A DNA stretch of 64,000 nt. Origin: Crotophaga sulcirostris. Its lineage: Eukaryota > Chordata > Aves > Cuculiformes > Crotophagidae. This document shows positions 50,201 through 61,729 of the stretch, in pieces (the first letter of the stretch is position 1; each line of letters begins with the position of its first letter). The position numbers were made by a program, and so were the translations under genes. The notes under the pieces are model-generated. The model was not told the origin of the DNA. It did no database searches and was given only the letters and a program-made list of their open reading frames with translations. The DNA lies in the NCBI GenBank assembly GCA_013397455.1, contig VYZB01000195.1:8341-72340 (forward strand). The letters are read 5' to 3'.

Positions 50201-52555
50201 GTTTTCTTACTGTTAAAAGTGCATGTAGTACTTTGGTAAGCATAAAAACATCGTATAAAAATCACCACCTTCTGTTTGACATCCTCAGCTAGCAAAAGCT
50301 TTTATTGTAATCATGAACTCACACACAGGGCTGCGCTGATTTATTTTGAATGAGTTTTGGCAAAATCTGGAGCATAGTGTTTCTTCTCCCAAGCTGTAGC
50401 TCCTGAGCTGTGATCAGAATAGAGGTCCTACAATCACCTCAATCAGATCAAAATTGTCTGAAGGCAACATTGATACTGCTCAGACATCAAACCTGAGTCT
50501 GAGGACTAAGTTACACCTTGGTACTATTCCTTTTTTCTTGCCATTTTAAAATATTTTTTTATTTGTCCATAATTTATAGTTTGTAAAATAAATAAGATTG
50601 CAGTTTTTCCAAGACACAGCTGGGGTGGGGATTGTTCACTAAGCAGGAGTCCCAGGTGCTAAATGCTGGAATACCTCTTTCTTGTTCTAACATCTGAGGC
50701 ATTTGATGTGTCTTCCCACTACTATACAGCTGTCAGCAACACACTTTATGGGGCTTCCAGGGAAAAATTCTTGTCAGAGTGGGAAAAGAGCTAATTGTAC
50801 CTGTGTGGGGAATCTAAGAAATTGCATAAATGCATCCAAATGTTATATAGGACTGTGAGCCTTTGTGAGCATGAAAGAATTACTTAATACCATGGAATAG
50901 CTATCTGGTTTTGTTTTGCCTAAAAATGTGTTAGGAATATTTCTGATCCAAAGACTTGTTCATTTCTTAGGGAGCTGTAAAACAGATACATTTACAAGTA
51001 TGGGTAATGGAAAACAGAAAATTTCTGCACAATGCAGACAGTCCTTTCATGTTACATCATTCAAAGCAGTGTATTCACATGGGGATATATTCAGGCAAAA
51101 CTCCACAGCCAGAAGACCAGGCTCTTCTGCTTGGCTGTGCTTTTAATGTAGGAAACTTTTGGTTAAGATTTGTGGGTATCTTTCACACAATGCATCAAAG
51201 AGCTGAAAAGTTGAGGATAATCATTCCCACACATGAATCTATGTGGGCCGAGGGACAAGCCCTTCTGTGCTTAATGCAATTTAAACATTATCCCTTACAT
51301 TTCCTCTTGAAGATCCCCCAATAGTGTAGACGGTTCAAGAGAGACAATTCCGAGATTACTGAGCTGTCAGTTAAGAACTTTAATATCTTAAAATTTGCAG
51401 AAATAATTGTCATGCAGAAGTGTGTTGAGAACTACATTTATTTCCTATAGATAAATATCTTCATATCAGGGAAGTCAAAACATGCCTTTGTAACACAAAC
51501 ATTTCAAAGCTAGAGGGACCAGGGTGAATAGCTAGCTTTGCTGTCTGCATGTTGGAGTAAATACCACTAATTGACAATTGAGCTATAGAAGGGCAGTTCA
51601 GACTGTTTTATGATAAATGTTGTGGTGGATGGAAGAAAAAATAATCAGATTTCAAGACTTTTTTTACAGTCATGCTGTTTTCAATAAGGTATCCTGTTTT
51701 GAAGCATTAATGAGTCTCTTTGGATTTAACAGTGAGATCCCAAATATCTTACAATCACGAACTATAATTTTTAGGAACCACGTGGATTTACAAAAATCTG
51801 GAAGCATAAATGGATGTGTAAATGGTTTATAGTTAGCCATGCAAACAGGTAGCTCTAGACCCAGCATGTGCACGAAGTGTGGGCAGAGGCAACAGTAGCT
51901 CAAAATGTAGCCCTGTGCCCATCTGCCCTGGCTGCTAGAAAGGTGTCTCCATCCTGACATGCAGCAATCTTTGCATTATTGTCCAACCTGAAGCCAGAGT
52001 GAATTTAATAAGGAAATCTTTATGCTGAACTCTCCCACCTCAACACGCGTGCTGAGAGTGAGCTTTAGCTTTACAAGGTGCTAGGCAGAACCAATGAAGA
52101 TTCTGGAAAGCATGCTTGGAGAAAATCCTGGTTTTATCCTATTCCCCTTGGAGAATGAAAGGGTTAGTTGTGAGAACAGATTTTTGATAGCTGTTTAGAG
52201 AGATGGAGTGACCCACCAGACCCACAGCGGCTCGGCAGAGTCAGGACCCCCCTGTGAGTGCCCAGCAAGGAGCCAGCAATGCAACCAGATGCTGCTGCTG
52301 GCAACACTGATGATAAAAAGCATCCAGACTTTTGGCACTGGGGTCTTGCATCTGCCAAGCTTTTCCCCCATAAATGGCCCCATGTACCATTGCAGATAAA
52401 GGACCATGCTGAGAGGAAGGGGCCAAGGGGAATGAACTCCATGCAGCCAGGAGGAGGAGGCCATGGGATGTGCCCGGAGCTGCCCTCGCTCGTGAGGTTT
52501 CCTTTCCAACCCTACAGGAGTTCAGGGGTTCCTGGTTTTACACTCCTTTTGGTTT
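47230..52555. other. Noncoding DNA with the window's longest open frame
   Basis: I see no supported gene. The frame 47539-48063 (plus, 174 codons) is the longest in the window. It has no family resemblance, Kozak context or splice context and is treated as chance. The frame 49694-50026 (plus) has a somewhat protein-like first half but no acceptor. A weak CR1-like phrase lies near 48.49 kb. Confidence 0.5.
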
Positions 52556-52559
52556 AATT

Positions 52560-53110
52560 TTTAAGAGCATAATTGTTTGGAGAAATGAAGCGTTTCAGTG
52601 ATATGATTTTAATTTGCTTGCTGCTTCGCTGACATCTGGGTCCCATCTTGTTTAAACGCTGCCAGCCATCTGGGGCAGTCAGTCCTTACTTGCCAATACT
52701 GACTGATACGGCTGCCCAGGCTCTTACAGGAACTCTTGAGTTGTGCCAGTCTCGTTGGCAATCAATTTTGTAGCAAACATTTGATGTTTACATACTTATT
52801 TTTAGAGGTGCTGATCATTTCCAGGGTAAGCAGCTTAATTTTTTTTTTTTGTCCTCTGTGAGTTTAATTGTCAACTCGATTACAGCAAGCAAATTGCCAG
52901 CATTCAAGTTCATGCATTTAGTTATGAATAAATGCTCCTTTGCAACATAATAAATTAGTGGATTACCTGAATTATGAGCACTTAATACAGACTGTCAAGA
53001 GGTTGTGTATTTTAATTTGCATTTTCTGTGTTGGGCCAGCAAAGCAATATTGCAGTGTTCTCTTTGTCTGGCTGGGATTGACATCTGTACTGATATTTAA
53101 AATAACAGAT
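52560..53110. promoter_or_regulatory. Candidate enhancer / conserved noncoding element
   Basis: About 550 bases are dense in AT-core motifs: TTTAATTTTTAAG, GATTTTAATTTGC, TTTAATTGTC, ATAAATTAG and others, plus CATCTGG E-box cores and a perfect POU octamer ATTTGCAT at 53015-53022. Composition is even, and no open frame dominates. Blocks of this kind next to developmental genes often prove to be conserved enhancers, but single-genome data cannot show it. Confidence 0.35.
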
Positions 53111-54172
53111 GCTTCCCCAGGCCTGTAGGGATAAGGACTGGTGCATAGGTGGTACACGTCTGACACTTCCCTTGGTACTTTGATCTATCTTTGCCATATT
53201 TGCCTCGATTTGCTTCCACCTCAAGGAACTGCTGCTGTGATTGCAAGTGACCTGTGGAGGAGATCTGCAGTAATACATTTTCAGACCTATAAAGATACCA
53301 CAGGTCATTGTCTGTTATTTTATTTTACTCCTTCTTGGCAAAGGTTTTATGATTAAAAGTAAGTGAAACATTAAGTCTTCTCTTCCTGAAAACTTACTGG
53401 AAGAATCTAATTGAAGAAATGGGATGCCAAAACTTTAACAAAGGCATTTTTTTCTGCCCCCATCTGTTTAATCAGGTGTTTGAGTATAGAAGGTGTATTA
53501 ACAAAAGGTTGTGCAGATGGTAGGGAAAACATTCGACTGTTTGACTAAAAATCATTTCCTCTCTTAAAGAGGGAGCACTTTCACAGATCTCATTAGTTCA
53601 ACTGTTGTAACTTCCAGGAGTTGCCATGGGGTGCAAAATGCCTGGATTCTCAATGTGAAAAATGTATAAGCAAGAAAAATGATACGTGAATGCCTAAATA
53701 ACTTTATTTTCGGTGTACACATCCAAAGGAAATACATGCTCCCTCTTTTTCTCTATGGAAATTATGTATTCCTTTATCTGCCACACCATATTACCTCCAG
53801 TTTTGTTTTGCCACCTCTGCCATGTAAGCTGGGTGTTAATTGTGACTGTTGTAGCAGCGCACAGAGCAAGTGCTGATTCACAGGGCTCTGAACTCCTGCT
53901 TGCCAGGGGCTGTTCTCGTTTCATTGTGATTTTGCTGCAGTGGGGTCCGTGATGGGAGCTGGGTGCTGTACAAGCAAAAAGATAGTCTTGGTCTCAAAGA
54001 ATCTGCAGTCTCAGACAGCCTGTGTGTCTTACTCCAAAGTGTAACGTCTGTCTGATTTTGCCTGAGTGAGTCACGGGGTTTTGTTTTGCCATATTCAGAT
54101 GACACCTCCTCCTCTTAGTGCAAACATGCTGGAATGGCCTCACGGCATAACCAAACAACAAAAGGGTGCTGC

Positions 54173-54194
54173 TGACAGCTGACAGCCCTGACAG
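54173..54194 (+). promoter_or_regulatory. Three clustered TGACAG (MEIS/TGIF-type) sites
   Basis: TGACAG occurs at 54173-54178, 54180-54185 and 54189-54194, three times in 22 bases on one strand. TGACAG is the core recognised by TALE homeodomain proteins such as MEIS, PREP and TGIF. Spacing of 7 and 9 bases suggests either a homotypic site cluster or a small degenerate tandem repeat. Confidence 0.4.
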
Positions 54195-57100
54195 ATGAGT
54201 TTTAAACTGGATTCAGTTTTGTCATCGTGCATATAAAGGAGCATTGAGGGTAGAAAAATAAGTAGATTTTTTTAAACGTAATTTTGCAACTTTGTCAAAT
54301 GTGGCTTCGTTAAGAACTCCAAACGTTACGATCTTCCAAGCAGGATGGTTCAAATGCAGATACGTCTGATTTGCGAGGGCACTTAAATATTTAATTCTTC
54401 TGCAGAGTTTGCAGAAAAGTTGATGTGGCTGTTGGACAAAGTTTTGCCCATTCTTGTTTGAGGTGAACAGGACTCTGGGGTTCTTCAGTGCTCTGAGCAT
54501 GCTTCTGTTCCATCCCTGTAATTTTTCACCACAAATTGCCTTGACTGGTCCAATGATTTTTGTCATTGTGCAGGTCACAAACATTCAGTCATAATCCATA
54601 GCAGAATACTTGTGTTAGCCTTTTGCAGACTTTGGGGCATCATTCTTGTACTTTAGAAGGAAAACAGGAGCCCAAAGCCCCGTTAAAAGCAAATACCTTC
54701 GTCGTGAGTTGTTTTATTTCTTTCATTTTGCCATAGACTCTCCCTATAAAGGTTTCAGGGTAAGCACAGGTGATCACGAGCATTTTTTTTCCCTACCCCT
54801 GAATCTGTTTTCAGCAGTGTAAAGATTTATTTTGTAAGGAAAACTTCCAGGACCTTTAAGATCACCTGATTGAGACACAAATGAGCCATTGAGAGACGGT
54901 CTTTAAACATATATGTAGAAAAACACAAATGGAAGAATACCTATGTAGTGTGTTTCATCTGGGGTAGTTCTGGGAGACTGGGTAAATTTAGCACAAACAC
55001 TGACTGTGGAAGGGTCTGGCTGTTAAATTCCATGTGTACTGAGAAAACATGAAAATATTTTTGGTAGAAACAGTATAATGTTAGCTTGACAATGATTCGA
55101 TAGATTAATAACCTCTATTCCTCCTACATTCAGACAGATAAATCCCAGGATCTGTAAACTGTATGGGTCTCTCAGAGATCCCTTGCTGGGTCCTAAATTT
55201 TCTGATGTTGATAGCTTTTCATGAAGAGTGTAAACAAAGAGCAGTAGCATCAGTGTGAAGATTTGGTTGTCATTTTAGAGTAACCTTTTCAAGCGTGCTT
55301 GCCTCTTCCTTAGTAGTTACAGCCCTCCCTGTTCTGGGTGTAGAATAGTGGAGTTTACCATTTTATATACATATATTTGTTTGTTTGTTTCCCCCCTACG
55401 TGTGAATATTTTCTGAGCATGCAAGCTAGTTAGCTAAATGGTAAACATAGGGACCAAAGTATTTTTATTTGGAATATTATATCTAGTTCTTTATAACACT
55501 GGCTTCCTTTTTAAAGAAGTCTCTATGTATATTTTTACATGCACAATTCACATCTGCAGACAGGCCTAACTAGCGTTTGGACTTGACTTCCTTCTTGAAA
55601 AAAATCTGACTCTCAAATGCATTCTTTTCTTGTGAGGCTTAGGGATATTAATTTAATTTTTTTTATATGACTTGCGTGTCAGACCACCTTTCATTTCTAG
55701 TATTGAAATGATGTGACAGTCTGTGGAATAAGTGATGTCTTGGTAACAGCCCAACACAGATTTCACTTCTGCCTCCCGTGCCAGGCTCTGAGGCTAAAAG
55801 TCTGCCTCTGTCCCAGTATCTCATCTGCTTTCTCACTTGGACTCAAAAAAAAGGTCAAGCCTTGACTTTACAGGTCAGTGCAGTGAGTGGCAACAAACTA
55901 AAGACTGATGGGGGAAGTGTAATAAGAAGAAAGCCTTTGAATTTGTGTCTTCTGGTCCAAACCCAGAGAGGACACAGTTCTAGGTTTGCCCTTCATGCTC
56001 TCAGTCCAGGGTCTGTTTCCCTCCCTGGTCCCCATGCTGAGAGGTGCCGGGCACCTTTTGCTCCCACTGATGCCAGCAGAGCCTCTTTCCAGCTACTTTT
56101 CCAACCATCCTGAAAGCCTCCACCACGGAGCAGCAGTGTCCCATATGACAAGGGCTTGCAGAGCAAGTATTTGGAAAGAAAGAGAACTTTATTTTAAAAC
56201 AGGGTGTGATATTTTAAGAGCTAGACATCCGGTTCACAGCTTTCTTTACGAAAGTTACGTGTCATTCTTTTACATTTATTTCCATTTGTTTATAATTCTA
56301 CCTGGATGCATAAGCACGTATGTGCTTATTAAAACAATTATACATACTGTGTCAATGTATGAAATTCTCATTTCTGTATTTTTAAAGTTTGTCAAAAAAG
56401 GCAGCTTAAAACTGAACACAGACAAATATTTCATCAGAGTCCGGAAACAACTGCAGACTCTGTGATCACACCTTTCATTCTACTTGCTGGAGCTCAGTAA
56501 AATGAGGTGCAGCTTAACTGAAGGTCCCAAAGCAAGTCTGGCAATGCTGAAAATCCCATGCAGGAGTGTTGCTTCTCTGTACGTTCATGTGACAGACTGT
56601 TGTCTGTGGTGCTTTAAACTGAGGAACATCTTTACAAGCAAACAAAAACCACTAAGGGAACAAACCCAAAATTTCAAGTGTGTTATGCAAAGGTGTATCA
56701 CAAAAAAGTCATACATGAGAAAGGATACAGTGGTGTTTTTATTTCTCTGGGGAGTAATTTGGAAGCCTTAATATTTCCTTTGGGCTTTACATGGGTTTAT
56801 TTTCTGATTAGCATGGAAATGAAGAGAGAAAAATGTTAAGTAAATGGGTAGGAAAAGATCAAGTGTAGTCTGAGATGTAAGGAAATGGCTAAGGTGGTAG
56901 AGCATTGGCACATTCTTCTAGCTTGAATATTATTCCTCCCAAAAATAAAAGGAGAGGGAAGCAGGTGTGAAAAGCACCATGTGATGATTGTCACATCCTG
57001 TCAAGCAACTAATGGAGCCTCTTCCAAGCTGTTTGCTGTTATACAGCCTTGGGAGTAGGGAATAAGCATGTCTGGAATTTAGCATAAGCAGTGACAGACT

Positions 57101-57669
57101 CGTTCCCATACTGTGGTACAGGTGTGCAGTTTGTTGCTCTGGGTTGTTACCTGTGTGTAGGGAGTGGGGTAGGCAGTCCCTGTCCTGACCTCTTGAGAAA
57201 GCACTGTGGGAGCAACACTTGGGTACAGCACTGGGACCCACAGCAGGGGATGGAGGGTACACTTGCAAAAGTCCAAGCTACTATCCAAAATGCTAGAGAG
57301 AAAAACCCCAAACACCAGTCCTATTTTATATTTATTTATCTACTGGTTGTGCACCTGAAATCTCCATACAGTTTTACACTGGGATGCTGTTCCAGTGAGA
57401 TCTTTGCAACTGTCATCAAGACAGTGAGGAGAACTGATGTAAATTGATTGATGGCCCAGGAAGCTGTACTGTTTCCTAAATGGTATTTGTACACCCTCTT
57501 TTAGGGGGCTGCATTAGAAGGTGCTTTTACAGCAAAGGTAGAATAGGATTGTACTACCTGTTAGAGAAAAAAATGAAACACAATCCTTTTTTTTTAGTAC
57601 AAAAGTTCAATCCTAGAACAGAATGAAGGTAGTGGGAAAAATGAGAGTTACAAGAGGATTTTCTCTACG

Positions 57670-57684
57670 TATATATATATATAT
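57670..57684. repeat. (TA)7 microsatellite
   Basis: Seven TA units plus one T, flanked by GTG on the right. Short, but likely variable in length. Confidence 0.85.
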
Positions 57685-58741
57685 GTGAAGAATTGAGAAA
57701 GGCAAATTCACTTCATCTGTTAAGGAAGATAGGAGGCTGGGGAAGGGAAGGACAACCAGGAGTTATGTTTGTCATATAATTGTTGAGACAATTTCAATCA
57801 CATCATAGCCAGATACCAGAAACTTGTATGGTCTTAACTTCCCAGGAGTTAATTCGTATTTTGGTGGAGTTCAAGGAGGACTTGTAGGACTAGCAAAGCA
57901 ACTCTTTATTAAGCTTATGAAAACTAAGACTTGTGATGTATTTTGTAACATCCATACACTGGATCTGAATCCCAGCCCATTAATTATAAATTCTTGCAGT
58001 GAAGGCAGGCTGCAGCGACCTACTAGACACTAGTGAAGGGGTGAGAGGTTTCAGTAAGTATTTAGCCACACATAAAGCTTTCGAAGAGGAATTTGATCCA
58101 TAATAAAACTTTTTTTTTCCTCTAGAAAGTGTCTAAATACTGAAATTCAAAGGGAATTAAAAAATTGTATGAATTAATATAGATTTGGCAGATAATTTAT
58201 CCTCCAAAATAAGAGAAGGAGTGGGTGAATACCAAAGTGTTATGTTTTCTGAATTAAAGTTTTTGATTTTCATTTCAGAATGACAATTTTCTTTGTTAAA
58301 TAATTGGCATAAATCAAAGGAATCTTTCTGTTTGAGTAAAAAAGAATGTTTCCATTTGAAACAATTATACAAGCGTGTGTGTACACAAATTTTTCTTTCA
58401 GTAACCAAAAACTGCAATAATTAGGGAGTTTTTTTCAAGAGGATTCTGATTCGTATATAACAGAAGATCTTGAAATAAAAGTAGCAATGTTTTCACATTT
58501 TACATATGATTATTCTTGCTATTTTTAACTTACTAATAGAGATAAATAAATAATTTTCTGGAAAAAGGGGAAATTGCTTATGAGAAAGTAACGGAGTTGA
58601 GTTTTTTCTTCTCTGAATGAACTCTCCATTTGCCAGAAAGACATCTTAGGAAAACATGCAGTTTTTCTGCTAGCTCTTTTCTGTTTACTTTGTTGCCCCA
58701 AATATCTGCAGAATGTGTAAATTGTAGGATTTTTTTTTCTT

Positions 58742-58822
58742 ATGCAAATTATATGTGAGCACATAATTACCTGTTGCAGTAATTACTTTGTTTCTACACA
58801 GAGGTATCAACTATATGCAAAT
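58742..58822. promoter_or_regulatory. POU octamer / homeodomain cluster
   Basis: Two perfect octamers ATGCAAAT lie at 58742-58749 and 58815-58822. Between them is a perfect inverted repeat TAATTAC-(8)-GTAATTA at 58764-58785 whose arms are homeodomain cores. This combination within 81 bases is the densest regulatory-motif cluster I see in the window. AT-rich composition raises the chance rate for the inverted repeat more than for the octamers. Confidence 0.4.
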
Positions 58823-58829
58823 AAAGCAC

Positions 58830-61345
58830 ACAGATACCTGAATATTTCGGTATTTGTGTTTAATGTGCATGAAAATATGCGTCACAATTTCTATGTAAAG
58901 GTAACTGATGATCATCTCATTTCTAGTGAAATGCAAACAAGTTCTGAAGGGTATATCTCAAGATCTAAATTCAATTAGACTCGTGTAATGATCTGTCAAG
59001 AGGGTATTACATGCAAGGTTTTATAGATCTCAGAACCTTTATATCTTGTATCAAATACTTGAACAATATAGCTGTGAATTAGGAGCATTAAATTAAATAG
59101 TCTGCCTCAGCATCGTGAGATTTTCTCTCAAGGATGCTCCCACAGATGTTACAGGAGAGCAACAGAGGATTTAGCATCCTACCAATGACTCCTTCCCCAT
59201 GTAAGGATTAGACAAGGATAAGCCTAAAAGTCACCTTCAGCAAGAGTCCCTGCTTGCACGGGATTCTCTCTGATCTGGGTTATTTAAGTCCTCAGTAATG
59301 GAAGTGTACTTCTTGCTGTATTTTTAGAACAGTCTTCCTAAAATTTCTCACCTCTGACACCTCAGACAGTGAAGAATGTCAGTGTTTCTGAAGCTGTGCA
59401 ACTTTTGGTATCTTTTATTTTCTTTGGTCCAGATTAAATACAACAAAGAGACCTCAGCCCTAAACAGTGTCATTGAAAGTGATGGATGTTTAGGATTATT
59501 CCTTTTTCCCTGCAAATACTGAGGTCTCCCCAGAATGAAGGCATGGCACCAGTATGGAGGGATTATGCCTGTTTTATTCAGTCTAGATTGTTTATCTTTT
59601 AAACACCATTAACTTCAATTAACTGGCTCTTCCGTGGCCATAAATTAATAGATGCCATTAGTGAGCAGTCAATTAAAGGATGATTATTTTTCCCTTCCAC
59701 CTTCAGTGCTTGGCTGTTTGCATCTCTGGTGCTTTATTTTGTCCATGAGGCAGAGCAGAGGGCAGTGCAGCCAGCGCTGGTCCCGTGCAGGACTGGCTCT
59801 GACCACTGCTCACATCTTGTCCCAGAGACTCGTGTGTGCGTAGCCTCACCTGTCCTTACTTGTCTGATGCTTTTGGTGTGATCAGCCAGGTCCCTTTTCT
59901 TGAAATCATTGGATTTTTGCATTCTGTAGCTTCCCTCTCACAATTGTTGCATTGCTCACCCTGTACGTACATCCTTGTAGATGCGTCTCATTTCTATTCT
60001 CTCTTAAAGTCCCATGGTCTGTGGTAAAGGCACTGTTCACCTCTGTTCAGACTTCTGTAGTTTACAGACTGTGATAAAATTGTCTAATTCCTGCATGGCA
60101 GGCTTTTCCTACCTAACTATATGTTGTTCAGGTTCTGAGTTAATTTTGTCGCGAATCTTAGGTAAAGAAGCTGTGGCTGTGTTCATAAATCTGTTGAGAA
60201 CTCTTGTCCCTAACACACTGTTCTGACCACAGCAGTTCTTGGTAGGCATCCCTCCACTGCCTCCCTACACTGCAGCAGTTATAACCTGTCTCTACCTTGC
60301 ATTCATTAAGGCTGTGCATCAATTCTTGTCTTACATTGTATGTTTTTTAGAGGAAAGAGTTGTTTCATTATCCCTGTGTTTATTTATTATCCAGTCCGGT
60401 GAAGCATAGAATAACTGCTAGCTCTAAACGCTCTCTGCAAGTACAAATATAATATGGAGAAATAAATTCAATCTGGATTTACAAATTAAGGATTTCCTCT
60501 CCATACATAGCATATGAAATATATCAGCACAAAATTAATGTGTAATTAGATACAGAGAATATTTTGGCTGTTATGAAGTGTCCTAGATAGGAACAGGAAA
60601 TGTTAGTTTGTTCCTCTAATCAGAAGTTATTCCAGTTCTTTAATCCCTCCTTAATGATTTCCTAAATTAAATTCATAAAAGCTATAGGAAAAAAAGAACA
60701 CTACCATTGATTTTATTTATTTGTTTATATTTATTCTTAGAAAGATCTGGTATTGAACACGTAAATGAAAGATAGAAAAGATCTTTTCATTTAGATGAAA
60801 AGATAGGTAATAGATTTTAGACATAGTAATTTTTATGCTTACAGTCTTTCATTTCAGTAGCTTAGGTATTGCTAGATAGCTGAATTATATTAAGCTGGCC
60901 AAACACATCCTGGGAATTTAAGGGAATGATGCAGAACTGGGGGCAAGGCAGGTGAAGGAGGAGTTTCTCGCAGGCTCCCAGTCTCACTCCCAAGTGCAAA
61001 CTGGTCCAACGGGAGGAATGGATGCTTTTAAAACACCCTGTTTCTGGGAGGACCAGTCCCCTAAAGCACCTGCTTTTAACAGTGCCTTTGAAGAGTGCTT
61101 TGCAATCTTTGAACGCAGTTTTATTCCTCTTCAAGCTGCAGATTAGACTGAGGAATGAGATTGGTTGTTTGGTGGCCGTCTTTAAAAGCAATGATTTATA
61201 AACAAAAACTGTAACCAAATTTTGAAGGGAACTGGATCTCCAGACATCAATGGCATGAGTAGAAACACTGTGGGGAGTACATGCATAAAGATTCTTTTAA
61301 TTCTCGGCTTTTCAAGCATTTAATGGCTTGACAGCAACATTTTAA
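58830..61345. other. Noncoding DNA
   Basis: I see no supported gene. A motif-dense candidate element lies at 59.6-59.7 kb. The plus frame 60952-61146 has an ordinary-looking protein composition, but it lacks a clear acceptor and overlaps a longer minus frame, so it is not called. Confidence 0.5.
59600..59700. promoter_or_regulatory. Candidate homeodomain-rich conserved element
   Basis: The block contains CAATTAACTGG, ATAAATTAATAGATG, CCATTAGTGAG and TCAATTAAAGGATG in succession, so at least four TAAT/ATTA cores in about 90 bases, with a GATTATTT end. It may be an enhancer. The call is pattern-based. Confidence 0.3.
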
Positions 61346-61349
61346 TAAC

Positions 61350-61725
61350 AGCCGACTAGGCCCAGTTTTGGCATGCATCGCATACGGAAACAGCTCCTGG
61401 AACCTGGCCATGGAACAGTGAATTCTGTTTCTGCAGGCTAGAGCTCACGCGGAGATAGAGCGCCGAGATAGAGCACTTTGAATTAAGGACACTTTTCCAT
61501 TGCTTGGTGCTTGGGAACGTTACACGTTCTACGTACCGACGCGTTACTAACCACCTCGCAGCAGGGGGTTGTGCTGAATTAATTTTCTGACACACGTTTT
61601 CTTTCTGAACTGACTTCACCGAGTAGTGCTGAAGAAAGCTGTCTTTTAGCAATGAAGTTTCAGTTCTCGAATTTCGTGGCGTGCACTGAGTCTCCATCAG
61701 TGACAAGGCAGAATGGGTACCACGT
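61350..61725. promoter_or_regulatory. CpG-undepleted patch
   Basis: I count about 20 CpGs in 375 bases although GC content is only moderate, so CpG is close to its expected frequency. That is unusual for bulk vertebrate DNA. The patch includes a tandem pair GAGATAGAGC at 61452-61461 and 61465-61474 (AGATAG GATA-type cores 13 bases apart) and the CpG-dense run TACGTACCGACGCG near 61530. Minus frame 61356-61706 spans it but resembles nothing. The preserved CpGs suggest germ-line hypomethylation, as at promoters or enhancers. Confidence 0.4.
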
Positions 61726-61729
61726 CTGG

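Larger units (their letters stand above)
53115..58735. other. Noncoding DNA
   Basis: I see no supported gene. It contains a cluster of three TGACAG sites at 54.18 kb, a TTTG repeat at 55376-55390 and a TA microsatellite at 57.67 kb. The frame 55986-56465 (plus, 159 codons) is one of the longer ones but has no recognisable content. Confidence 0.55.

Noticed and set aside
55986..56465. 159-codon plus-strand open frame
   Set aside because: The second half translates AT-rich DNA into Ile/Phe/Tyr-rich sequence; no homologue or splice sites recognised.
60952..61146. Plus frame with ordinary protein-like composition
   Set aside because: No convincing acceptor, no donor, a longer frame on the other strand, and no recognised family.
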